Source: JBFWVR01 sp050246635 | GTDB taxonomy: Bacteria > Acidobacteriota > Vicinamibacteria > Vicinamibacterales > UBA2999 | Direction of reading: 5' to 3' | Assembly: GCA_050246635.1 (NCBI GenBank) | Contig: JBFWVR010000005.1 | Span: 372,001 to 436,000 of the forward strand | Length of the DNA stretch: 64,000 nucleotides | Part shown: one piece after another, positions 1 through 7,334 of the stretch | Layout: every line of letters begins with the position of its first letter | Position numbering within the stretch: the first letter of the stretch is position 1 | Notes under the pieces: model-generated | Database searches by the model: none | Seen by the model: only the letters and a program-made list of their open reading frames with translations | What the model was told of the DNA's origin: nothing | Position numbers and translations under genes: made by a program

Positions 1-855
1 GCCGAGACCTTCCGCCAGCGCCTCGGCGGCGCCCGGGCCTTCGGGAGCTATGTCGAGGCCATCGAGGATCCCGCCATCGACGCGGTGTCCGTCGCGGTGC
101 CACCCAGGTTCCACCTGGACCTGGTGCGGCGGGCGCTCGAGGCCGGCAAACACGTGCTGGTGGAGAAGCCGGCGTTCCTCACGATGGCCGACTACGAGAC
201 CGTGCTGGCGGCGCGCGATCGCGCCGGCCGGGTGATCATCGTGGGCGAGAACGACCACTACAAGCCGCTGGCGGTCTGCCTGCGGCAGCTCCTCGCCGAG
301 CGCCGCATCGGCGATCTCGTCTTCGCGCATTTCACGACGCTGGCGCGGCGGCTGAAGGCCGCGGATGACTGGCGGAACGACGAGTCGATGGCCGGGGGCG
401 ACGCCTTCTTCGAGGAGGGCATCCACTGGCTGCACATCGCCGGCAGCCTGGGGCCGCGGATCGTCGACATCCACGGCTATCGGCCGCTGCCGTCCCGCGA
501 GGGGCCGGACCGACGGGTGAAGAGCATGATGGTGGCGTTCCGCTACGACACCGGCGCGGTGGGCGCGTTGTACTACTCGCGGGAGGTGCCCTCGCTCCTC
601 CGGGGCCTGCGCGTGTCGAAGCTGTTCGGGCGGGACGGCATCATCAGCTTCGAGTCGAACGGCGCGTTCGTCGTGCTGCGCGGCCGCGGCGGCCCGCGGG
701 TGATCGTCCCGGGCCTCCGCGACATTCGCGGCTACCAGGCGATGTACCGCGACTTCGCGCGCGCGATTCACGTCGGCGGGCAGCCGGAGATGAGCCTCGA
801 GCGGGCCATCGACGACCAGCGCCTCATGGATCGGATCTACGCGACCGTCGCCTGA
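1..855 (+). CDS. Gfo/Idh/MocA family oxidoreductase (5' end missing)
   Basis: The frame is open from base 1, so the gene begins before the window and its N-terminal nucleotide-binding Rossmann motif is not seen. The visible part shows the second half of the NAD(P)-binding domain, with the family signature around AGKHVLVEKPAF (the EKP lysine is the usual catalytic or substrate-contacting residue). The C-terminal alpha/beta substrate domain follows, with an EEGIHWLH segment holding the usual histidine. Such enzymes oxidise or reduce sugars and cyclitols with NAD(P)H. The next gene, a GMC oxidoreductase, starts 11 bases downstream, so the two are probably co-transcribed and may act on the same sugar-like substrate. 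The substrate cannot be told from the sequence. Confidence 0.9.
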   Translation, partial: AETFRQRLGGARAFGSYVEAIEDPAIDAVSVAVPPRFHLDLVRRALEAGKHVLVEKPAFLTMADYETVLAARDRAGRVIIVGENDHYKPLAVCLRQLLAERRIGDLVFAHFTTLARRLKAADDWRNDESMAGGDAFFEEGIHWLHIAGSLGPRIVDIHGYRPLPSREGPDRRVKSMMVAFRYDTGAVGALYYSREVPSLLRGLRVSKLFGRDGIISFESNGAFVVLRGRGGPRVIVPGLRDIRGYQAMYRDFARAIHVGGQPEMSLERAIDDQRLMDRIYATVA

Positions 856-866
856 TCGAAACGTCG

Positions 867-2405
867 ATGCGCCACGATTACTACGACATCTTGATCATCG
901 GCAGCGGGGCGGGCGGCGGCACGCTCGCCCGGGCCCTCGCGGGCACGCCGGCCCGCGTGCTGCTGGTCGAACGGGGCCAGCCCGTGCCGCGGGAGCCGCA
1001 GAACCGCGACCCCGAGGCCGTGTGGCGGGACCTGCGCTACCGGGCCACGGAGCGCTGGCTCGACGATCGCGGGGAGGCCTTCCAGCCGTATACGCACTAC
1101 AACGTGGGCGGCAACACGCGGTTCTGGGGCAGCGTGCTGTACCGGCTGCGCCGGGAGGACTTCGGCACGCTCGCGCTGGCCGACGGCGAGTCGCCCGCCT
1201 GGCCGATCGACTACGACACGCTCGCCCCCTATTACGACCGCGCCGAGCGGATGTACGAGGTGCACGGCGAGGCCGGCGCGGATCCGACCGATCCGCCACG
1301 CGGCCCGTTCCCGTTCCCGCCCATCCCGCACGCCGCCGGCATGTCGGGCCTCGTCGACCGCCTGCGCGGGTTCGGCCTCCATCCGTCGCCACTGCCGCTG
1401 GGCCTGCTCGGCCCGGGCACCCCCGGCGGCTGCGAGCTCTGCAACACCTGCAACTCGTTCCCGTGTCACCTCGACGCCAAGAGCGACGCCGACGTCTGCG
1501 GCGTCCGTCCGGCGCTGGCCGCCGGCAACGTCACGCTGTGGACCGGGGCGCGGGCGCGGCGCCTGCTGACGGACCCCTCCGGCCGCCGCGTCGCCGGCGC
1601 GGAGATCGAGCGGGACGGCGCGTTCGTCCGGGTCGACGCCGGCCTCGTCATCGTCTCGTGCGGGGCGGTCAACTCGGCCGCGCTGCTGCTCGCGTCCGCG
1701 ACCGACCGGCATCCGCAGGGCCTCGCGAACTCGTCCGGCCTGGTGGGCCGCCGCTACATGGCGCACCTGGCGACCATGATGCAGGGGTTCCATCCCTTCC
1801 GCGTGAACACGGACGTGTTCCAGAAGACGGTGTCGATCAACGACTACTACTTCCAGGGGCCGGACGGGGGGCCGCCGCTCGGGCAGATCCAGTCCCAGGG
1901 ACGCACGCACGGCGTGATGGCCCAGACGGTCGTGCCCTGGATCCCGCGGTGGGCCTACGACGCCTGGGTGGCGCGCGGCGTGGACTGGCTCGTGATGTCG
2001 GAGGACCTGCCGACGCCGGAGAACCGGGTGGTGCTCACGCCGGATGGCACCGTGCAGCTCGTCTATCATCCGAACAACGTCGGCGCGCACGAGCGGCTCG
2101 TGGGGGAGATGCGGCGGCTGCTGCGGCGGCTCGGCTTCTGGATCACCGTGGCGCACTCGCACAAGACGCGCAACACCACCCACCAGTGCGGCACCGTCGT
2201 CTTCGGTACCGATCCCCGCACGTCGGTGCTCGATCCCTACTGCCGCACCCACGACGTCGAGAACCTGTTCGTCGTCGATGCCTCGTTCTTCCCCTCGTCT
2301 GCGGCGGTGAACCCGGCCCTGACGATCATCGCCCAGGCGCTGCGGGTCGGAGACCACATCAAGGCGACGGTGCTCCGGGAGGGTCCCGGAGGAATGGAGA
2401 ATTGA
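867..2405 (+). CDS. GMC-family FAD-dependent oxidoreductase
   Basis: This 512-residue protein begins with the FAD dinucleotide-binding motif IIGSGAGGG (about residues 10-18), followed by a long flavin-binding segment with the VGGNTRFWG motif near residue 90. It ends with the GMC C-terminal block: an HQCGTVVFGTDP segment carrying the conserved histidine, then VDASFFPSSAAVNPALT, which closes over the flavin. GMC enzymes oxidise alcohol groups on sugars, sterols or other alcohols. A CELCNTCNSFPCH stretch (about residues 190-203) gives four closely spaced cysteines, a feature of the periplasmic/sugar GMC subgroup that might bind a metal or cluster; that is inference. It follows the Gfo/Idh oxidoreductase closely, consistent with a two-step sugar oxidation. 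Confidence 0.9.
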   Translation: MRHDYYDILIIGSGAGGGTLARALAGTPARVLLVERGQPVPREPQNRDPEAVWRDLRYRATERWLDDRGEAFQPYTHYNVGGNTRFWGSVLYRLRREDFGTLALADGESPAWPIDYDTLAPYYDRAERMYEVHGEAGADPTDPPRGPFPFPPIPHAAGMSGLVDRLRGFGLHPSPLPLGLLGPGTPGGCELCNTCNSFPCHLDAKSDADVCGVRPALAAGNVTLWTGARARRLLTDPSGRRVAGAEIERDGAFVRVDAGLVIVSCGAVNSAALLLASATDRHPQGLANSSGLVGRRYMAHLATMMQGFHPFRVNTDVFQKTVSINDYYFQGPDGGPPLGQIQSQGRTHGVMAQTVVPWIPRWAYDAWVARGVDWLVMSEDLPTPENRVVLTPDGTVQLVYHPNNVGAHERLVGEMRRLLRRLGFWITVAHSHKTRNTTHQCGTVVFGTDPRTSVLDPYCRTHDVENLFVVDASFFPSSAAVNPALTIIAQALRVGDHIKATVLREGPGGMEN

Positions 2406-2412
2406 GAAAGCG

Positions 2413-2478
2413 AATCGGGAAAGGAAGTGCGGAATGGGGAATTCAGAACTTCCTCATTCCGGCCTTCCTTTCTTGATT
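2413..2478. repeat. Large imperfect inverted repeat between two genes
   Basis: Two 29-base arms (2413-2441 and 2450-2478) pair with about 24 matches around an 8-base loop, and weaker pairing extends outward on both sides. The tract is AT-richer than its surroundings and made of GAATT/GAATC/GGAATG-like words. A related but shorter tract lies near 61203. It sits between the GMC gene and the VOC gene and could act as a bidirectional hairpin terminator, an mRNA stabiliser, or a dispersed REP-like element. Confidence 0.6.
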
Positions 2479-2534
2479 CGAGATTCTCGATTCTGAATTG
2501 TCCTCTGTGTCGGCAACCGCAAGGAGATGAGATC

Positions 2535-3065
2535 GTGAGAGCCCGGTCGTTCAGCCACGTCGGCATCACCGTGAGGGACTTCAACCAGTTCGTGCAGTTC
2601 TACTGGGACGTCTTCGGCTGCCCGCTCGTCGGCGTCGCGGACACGGCTCCGGACCGCGTCCGCGCCTTCTTCGGCGTCGACGCGGAAGCTCCCTCCTGCA
2701 AGATTGGATGGATTCGCGTGCCGGGTGGCGCCGTGCTCGAGATCTTCGAGTTCCAGCCGCAGCAGGGCGCGATCGACGTGCCGTGGAACCGCGTCGGGCA
2801 GACGCACTTCTCCTTCAACGTCCGCAACACCCAGAAGTGGCACGACTATCTCGTGAGCAAGGGCGTCGAGATCGTCAGCCGGCCGGAGCGCTCACCGCGG
2901 GGGCACACCTTCTTCTTCGCGCGTGACTGCGACGGCAACCTCATCGAGCTGATGGACCTCGGCTACATGCACCACGTGCTCGGCTGGCTCGGCCCCCTGG
3001 GCGGATGGTTGTTCCGCCGCGGGATGTACAAGTCCTACTACGGCGAGAAGGCCGTGCGGGGCTGA
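2535..3065 (+). CDS. VOC-superfamily (glyoxalase/dioxygenase-like) protein
   Basis: I chose the GTG start because a strong AAGGAG ribosome site lies just upstream and the preceding in-frame codons run through the intergenic repeat. The 176-residue product shows the beta-alpha-beta-beta-beta modules of the vicinal-oxygen-chelate fold: SFSHVGITVRDFNQFVQFYWDVF at the start (metal histidine in SHVGI) and a second half with QTHFSFNV and a DCDGNLIELMD segment whose glutamate is the usual metal ligand. Members include glyoxalases, extradiol dioxygenases and epimerases; which activity applies here is not evident. It lies about 130 bases after the GMC gene and converges on the aldo/keto reductase with a gap of only seven bases. 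Confidence 0.85.
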   Translation: MRARSFSHVGITVRDFNQFVQFYWDVFGCPLVGVADTAPDRVRAFFGVDAEAPSCKIGWIRVPGGAVLEIFEFQPQQGAIDVPWNRVGQTHFSFNVRNTQKWHDYLVSKGVEIVSRPERSPRGHTFFFARDCDGNLIELMDLGYMHHVLGWLGPLGGWLFRRGMYKSYYGEKAVRG

Positions 3066-3072
3066 GGCCGGG

Positions 3073-4044
3073 CTACTTCTTGTCGCCCGGGCGGCGGGGC
3101 CACCGGTGCGTGGCCAGGGCCTGCAGCGTCGCCTCGTCGAGGGGCGCGGCGTCGGCAGCGGCCAGGTTCGCCTCCACGTGCCGGACGCGGCGCATTCCGG
3201 GAATGGTCGTGGTCACCGCCGGGTGGGCGAGCACGAAGCGCAGGGCGAGCTCGGGCAGCGCCATCCCGCGATCGGCGGCGAGCGCCTCGAGCGGCGCGAG
3301 GCGCGCGAGCGTGTCGGCGAGGTGGCCTGGCGTGAAGTAGCCGTTCCTGAAGTCGCCCTCGGGCCAGCGGCTGCCGGCCGTCAGCGTGCCCGTCAGGCTC
3401 CCTTCGTCGAAGGGCACCCGTGCGATCACGCCAATGCCTCGCTTCGCACAGGCGGGAAAGAGGACATCGGCGGCCGACTGGTCGAAGACGTTGTAGACGA
3501 CCTGCACGGCGTCCACCGCGCCCGTCTCGATTGCCGCCAGGACGTTCTCCGGGTCCCAGCGCGTCACGCTGATTCCGAACGCCCGGATGAGCCCGCGGCG
3601 CTTCAGGTCGGCCGCGGCCCGCTGCCAGCCGTCCGCGCCTGCCCAGCGGTCGTGCCAGACGTGCAGCTGGAGCAGCCCCATCGTGGACGTCCCGAGGTTG
3701 GCCAGGCTCTTCTCCGCGAACTCGATGATGTGGTCGTACGGGTAGACCTGCTCGACGGGCGTGTCGGCGCGCGCCGGCCAGACGCGGTCACGGGGCGGCA
3801 CCTTGGTGGCCGCGACGAGATCCCGCGAGCGGTGCCGCGCCAGGAGCGCACCGAGAAGCCGCTCGCTGTGGCCCTCCCCGTAGGCCCAGGCCGTGTCGAA
3901 GAACGTGCAGCCGCACGCGACCGCCCGATCGAGCGCGCGGGCCGACTCCGCGTCGTCGGACCCGCTCCAGGCCCCCATGCCCCACATGCCGTAGCCGATG
4001 GCCGACCAGGGATCGCCGATGCGCGCCGCCGTCCGGTACTGCAT
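3073..4044 (-). CDS. Aldo/keto reductase
   Basis: The protein of about 323 residues has the (beta/alpha)8 aldo/keto reductase pattern. The DTAWAYGEGHSE segment near residue 50 carries the catalytic Asp and Tyr, AATKV supplies the catalytic Lys, and LQLHVWHD supplies the His. RFVLAHPAVTTTIPGMR near the C terminus is the NADPH-binding segment typical of the AKR5/YdhF-like group. These enzymes reduce aldehydes and ketones of sugars and xenobiotics with NADPH. An ATG is preferred; an in-frame GTG lies six bases further upstream. It converges on the VOC gene and is monocistronic as far as can be seen. Confidence 0.92.
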   Translation of the reverse strand: MQYRTAARIGDPWSAIGYGMWGMGAWSGSDDAESARALDRAVACGCTFFDTAWAYGEGHSERLLGALLARHRSRDLVAATKVPPRDRVWPARADTPVEQVYPYDHIIEFAEKSLANLGTSTMGLLQLHVWHDRWAGADGWQRAAADLKRRGLIRAFGISVTRWDPENVLAAIETGAVDAVQVVYNVFDQSAADVLFPACAKRGIGVIARVPFDEGSLTGTLTAGSRWPEGDFRNGYFTPGHLADTLARLAPLEALAADRGMALPELALRFVLAHPAVTTTIPGMRRVRHVEANLAAADAAPLDEATLQALATHRWPRRPGDKK

Positions 4045-4130
4045 GCACACAGCTTACCCGAGCGCTGGCGGGCGGGCGTTCCGACGGGACGTGGTCAAGC
4101 AGGTGGAGACGGGAGGCGAGGGGGAAGGGA

Positions 4131-4160
4131 CGACACGAGAAGGGGGATGGTCTCGTGTCG
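4131..4160 (-). terminator. Hairpin downstream of the sigma-54 regulator gene
   Basis: Perfect 10-base arms (CGACACGAGA at 4131-4140 and TCTCGTGTCG at 4151-4160) enclose a 10-base loop, starting nine bases after the stop codon of the regulator. There is no clean U-run, but the minus-strand sequence after the hairpin is pyrimidine-rich. It is probably a terminator or mRNA 3'-end protector. Confidence 0.6.
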
Positions 4161-4168
4161 CGGGCCGA

Positions 4169-5665
4169 TCAACCGGCGGCGCCCGACGACTGCGACGGGC
4201 CGTCGCGTGCCAGCCGCAGTCCTGGCCGGCCCGGCGCGTCGTCCTCGAGGCCGTTGTCGCGAATCTTGGCGAGCAGGGTCTTGTAGCTGACCCCGAGCCG
4301 CTTGGCGGTGGCCTTGCGGTTCCAGCGCATCTCCTTGAGGATGCCGAGAATCAGCTCGCGTTCGACCTCGCGTGCGGCGGTGCGGGACGCCGACTTGAGC
4401 GACGGCGTCGTGTTGCGGTCGGCCGCCGTCGCCCGCGGCTGCGCGGGGGCCACCTGCACCTCGCGGGTCGCCACCCGGGGCGCGGGAGGCTTGGCGGCGT
4501 TGCCGGCGAGCCCAAGGGCGATGTCCTCGCGGGCCTGCGCCTCGGTGCCGAGGATGATCATGCGCTGGATGATGTTCTCGAGCTCCCGGATGTTGCCCGG
4601 CCAGTGGTACTCGAGAAAGAGCCGGAGGGTCTCCGGCGAGATGGGCATGTACGGCTTGTCGTACTGCACCGAGTACTTCCGGACGAAGTGCTCGGCGAGC
4701 ACGGGAATCTCGTCGATGCGCTCCCGCAGCGGGGGCAGCACGATCGAGATGACGTTCAGGCGGAAGAAGAGGTCCTCGCGGAAGCGGCCCTCGGCGATCT
4801 CCTGCTCGAGGTCGCGGTTGGTGGCGGCGATGATGCGGACGTCCACGTGGGTGTCCTGGGTGCCGCCGAGCCGCGAGAACTCGCCGTCCTGCAGCACCTG
4901 CAGCAGCTTCGCCTGCATGCCGCCGCCGAGCTCCCCGATTTCGTCCAGGAAGATCGTGCCCTGGTTGGCGAACTCGAACTTCCCGAGCTTGCGCTGGGTC
5001 GCGCCGGTGAAGGCGCCCCGCTCGAAGCCGAAGAGCTCCGACTCGAGGAGCTCCGTCGGCAGCGCCGCGCAGTTGACCTTCACGAAGGGGCGGCCTTCCC
5101 TCATGGTGGAGGCCGCAATCTCGCGAGCGACGAGCTCCTTGCCCGTGCCGCTCTCGCCGCGCACCAGGACCGTGCAGTCGACGTCGCGCACGTTCTCGAT
5201 GATGCGGCGGATCTCCGCCATCCGGCTGCTCTGCCCGAGCAGCAGCCGGCCGCGCGGCCCCGTGTTGTCGGACCCGCCGCCAGGACGATCCGCTCGCCGC
5301 TGCTTGAGGACCGACGCCACCCGGACCGTCAGGTCGATGGCATCGAAGGGTTTGCTGACGAACTCCGAGGCGCCCAGCTTCATCGCCTGGACGACAACGG
5401 ACGTCTCGCTGTGGCTCGAGACCACGACCACGGGCAACGCCCGGTCGAGGCGCTTGAAGGCCGTGAGGCCGGCCGGCCCGGCCGGGCCGTCGGGGCCCGC
5501 CATGTCGAGCACGACGAGGGCGGGGGAAGTGCGTCGCGCCGAGACCAGACCGTCCTCATGGGTCGAGCACTCGACGAAATCGTAATCATCGGAGAACGAC
5601 GCGCGAAGCACGCCGGTGAGCGCCGGGGCGCAGCAGACAAGAACAATGTGTGGCTTACCGGTCAT
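4169..5665 (-). CDS. prsR: PrsR-like sigma-54-dependent response regulator
   Basis: This 498-residue NtrC-family activator has a receiver domain (1-120), an AAA+ domain (about 140-380) and a C-terminal Fis-type helix-turn-helix (about 440-482). The AAA+ domain is intact: Walker A GESGTGKE at 170-177, the sigma-54-contacting GAFTGAT loop at 217-223, and Walker B FLDEIGE near 239-245. The receiver keeps a candidate phospho-acceptor Asp54 and the SKPF lysine, but the usual acidic pair after strand 1 is replaced by Cys-Cys (LVCCAP). In PEP-CTERM/XrtA EPS loci the family member PrsR drives EPS and PEP-CTERM genes together with RpoN. A perfect sigma-54 promoter lies just upstream, suggesting autoregulation. 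The name is by context and domain order, and no partner kinase is in the window. Confidence 0.85.
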   Translation of the reverse strand: MTGKPHIVLVCCAPALTGVLRASFSDDYDFVECSTHEDGLVSARRTSPALVVLDMAGPDGPAGPAGLTAFKRLDRALPVVVVSSHSETSVVVQAMKLGASEFVSKPFDAIDLTVRVASVLKQRRADRPGGGSDNTGPRGRLLLGQSSRMAEIRRIIENVRDVDCTVLVRGESGTGKELVAREIAASTMREGRPFVKVNCAALPTELLESELFGFERGAFTGATQRKLGKFEFANQGTIFLDEIGELGGGMQAKLLQVLQDGEFSRLGGTQDTHVDVRIIAATNRDLEQEIAEGRFREDLFFRLNVISIVLPPLRERIDEIPVLAEHFVRKYSVQYDKPYMPISPETLRLFLEYHWPGNIRELENIIQRMIILGTEAQAREDIALGLAGNAAKPPAPRVATREVQVAPAQPRATAADRNTTPSLKSASRTAAREVERELILGILKEMRWNRKATAKRLGVSYKTLLAKIRDNGLEDDAPGRPGLRLARDGPSQSSGAAG

Positions 5666-5706
5666 CGCAGCTCCTGGGGGGAGTGCACTTTACGGGGCAT
5701 CCTTGA

Positions 5707-5721
5707 GCAAGCACGATGCCA
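5707..5721 (-). promoter_or_regulatory. Sigma-54 promoter of the PrsR-like gene
   Basis: Read on the minus strand this is TGGCATCGTGCTTGC, a full match to the -24/-12 consensus TGGCAY-N5-TTGC with the required spacing. The predicted start of transcription is about 12 bases beyond the -12 GC, giving a leader of about 30 bases before the regulator's ATG. Its presence in front of a sigma-54 activator suggests a positive loop. Confidence 0.8.
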
Positions 5722-5960
5722 CTAGTGAATCGCCAATGTACATGGGGCCCTCGGAGCGGGACCTCAGCGCGCAGGCGACGCGCGGGGGGCATGTGCTGGC
5801 GCATGTGACCCCTCCGAGTGCACAACTGTGACACCACGTTCACGGTTGCGGCGGCAGGACCGCGGGAGGGCCGGCGTGATGGGTCTCGCGGTGCCTCTTG
5901 AGAGCAGACACCGGACGACACGAGTCACCCCGGGATGCGTGCAAGGGCCGACCCGGACCG

Positions 5961-5975
5961 TGGCATGCCGCGTGC
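5961..5975 (+). promoter_or_regulatory. Weak sigma-54-like element before the diguanylate cyclase
   Basis: TGGCATGCCGCGTGC keeps the -24 TGGCA and the invariant GC at correct spacing, but the -12 box reads GTGC instead of TTGC. The leader to the chosen ATG would be only about 10 bases and no ribosome site is visible, so the element, the start, or both may be wrong. Confidence 0.3.
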
Positions 5976-5996
5976 AGCCGCCGTGGCATTCCTTCC

Positions 5997-7334
5997 ATGG
6001 ACCGTCTGCTTCTCATCCAGGACGACTATGACGGCGCCGCGAGCATCGAGGCCGCGCTCGCCGCGTCAGGCGCGAGCACGTGTGTCGTCCAGACCCTGGC
6101 CACCGTCGACGCCGCAGCCGCGGCGTGCCGCGCTCGTGAGGCCGCGGCCGTCGTCATGGACCTCGGCGGGACGATGCGGCCAGCGCATGCCGCGGTGGCA
6201 TCGGCCCGTCGCGCGGTGCCGCACCTTCCGCTCGTCGTGATCGCGTCGGCGGCGATGCGCGCCAGTGCGCTGGACAGCGGGGCCGATGAGTGCCTGACGC
6301 CGGAGGAGGTCAGGCACGGCTCAGCCGGACGCGCGATCCGCCACCTGCTGGCCCGGCGTGCGGCCGAGGACGCGCTGTACGTGGAGCGCGAGCGGGCCCG
6401 CGCCATCCTGGCGCACCTGGGCAGCGCCGTGATCACGACCGATGGCGACGGACGGATTGTCGAGTGGAATGCCGTGGCCGGGGACCTGACGGGTCGGCGG
6501 GCCGCGGATGTGCAGGGGCGGCCGTTCACCGAGGTCTGTCCGCTGCATGACGGCGAGGCCGGCGCGCTCGTCGCCGACCCGCTCACGCTCGCGCACGGCA
6601 CGACGTGCCGGCTGTGCGCGGTCGATGGGAGTGAACGGGTCGTGCGCGTGGCCGCTTCGCCGATCACCACACGCACCGGCGCGGTCGCGGGCGCCGCTAT
6701 CGTCCTCAGGCCGGCGGACGTTCGCGGACCCGAGGCCGCCGCACCGCGCGTGGACGCGCTGACGGGCCTGCCCGATCGCCTGCGGCTCGACGATCGCCTG
6801 AGACAGGCGATGGCCGTGGCGCGGCGCCAGGGCCGTCCCCTGGCGGTGCTGTTCGTCGACCTCGACGGCTTCAAGCCGGTGAACGACACGATGGGGCATG
6901 CCGCCGGCGACGCGCTGCTCCGGATCATGGCCGAGCGCCTGGTCGGCGCCGTGCGCCGCTCGGACACCGTGAGCCGCTACGGCGGTGACGAGTTCGTGAT
7001 CATCCTGCCGGATGCGGATGGCGTCGAGGACACACGCACCGTGATTGAGAAGATCCAGGAGACGCTGTCGGCGCCCTGCCTTGTCGCAGGCCGCACGGTC
7101 GCCCTGACGGCCAGCATCGGCGCGAGCCTCTTCCCGGATGCGGGGCACACGCCGGAAGACCTGCTCGAGCGTGCGGACGTCGCGATGTACGTGGCGAAGG
7201 CGTCAGGGGGCGGCTGCGCGCGGATCTTCGAGGATGGGATGCGCCTGCCGGGCACGCCGGCGGCGGCCTGGGTGAGCGCGCCGGGGAGCCCGGCCCGCCC
7301 ACCCGGGACGCCCTACCAGCAGATGCCGCGATAG
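5997..7334 (+). CDS. Diguanylate cyclase with receiver-like and PAS domains
   Basis: The 445-residue product has a receiver-like domain (about 1-115, possible phospho-acceptor Asp55), a PAS domain (about 130-240) and a GGDEF domain (about 262-420). The GGDEF motif itself is intact at 329-333, and a product-inhibition RxxD I-site (Arg320-Asp323) lies exactly five residues before it, so active cyclic-di-GMP synthesis with feedback control is expected. Cyclic-di-GMP commonly controls EPS synthesis and export, which fits the adjacent locus. I chose the ATG that begins MDRLLLIQDD; an in-frame ATG 99 bases upstream is possible. The 3' end overlaps the end of the convergent algD-like gene by 22 bases. 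Confidence 0.9.
   Translation: MDRLLLIQDDYDGAASIEAALAASGASTCVVQTLATVDAAAAACRAREAAAVVMDLGGTMRPAHAAVASARRAVPHLPLVVIASAAMRASALDSGADECLTPEEVRHGSAGRAIRHLLARRAAEDALYVERERARAILAHLGSAVITTDGDGRIVEWNAVAGDLTGRRAADVQGRPFTEVCPLHDGEAGALVADPLTLAHGTTCRLCAVDGSERVVRVAASPITTRTGAVAGAAIVLRPADVRGPEAAAPRVDALTGLPDRLRLDDRLRQAMAVARRQGRPLAVLFVDLDGFKPVNDTMGHAAGDALLRIMAERLVGAVRRSDTVSRYGGDEFVIILPDADGVEDTRTVIEKIQETLSAPCLVAGRTVALTASIGASLFPDAGHTPEDLLERADVAMYVAKASGGGCARIFEDGMRLPGTPAAAWVSAPGSPARPPGTPYQQMPR

Larger units (their letters stand above)
5666..5996. other. Divergent intergenic region with sigma-54 element(s)
   Basis: These 331 bases separate the regulator (minus) from the diguanylate cyclase (plus). They hold a strong minus-strand sigma-54 promoter and a weaker plus-strand candidate, both listed separately. 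Two GCATGTG direct repeats near 5790-5806 and a GTGA-N8-TCAC dyad near 5829 are possible activator sites; both are short and speculative. Confidence 0.6.

Noticed and set aside
837..2357. Long minus-strand frame (506 codons) opposite the GMC gene
   Set aside because: It is a third-position shadow of a clearly homologous plus-strand gene in GC-rich DNA: His/Arg/Pro-rich, with no family motifs.
3998..5725. Plus-strand frame of 575 codons over the PrsR-like gene
   Set aside because: The minus-strand protein has complete receiver, AAA+ and HTH motifs; the plus frame is Arg/Leu/Glu-rich and overlaps the sigma-54 promoter.
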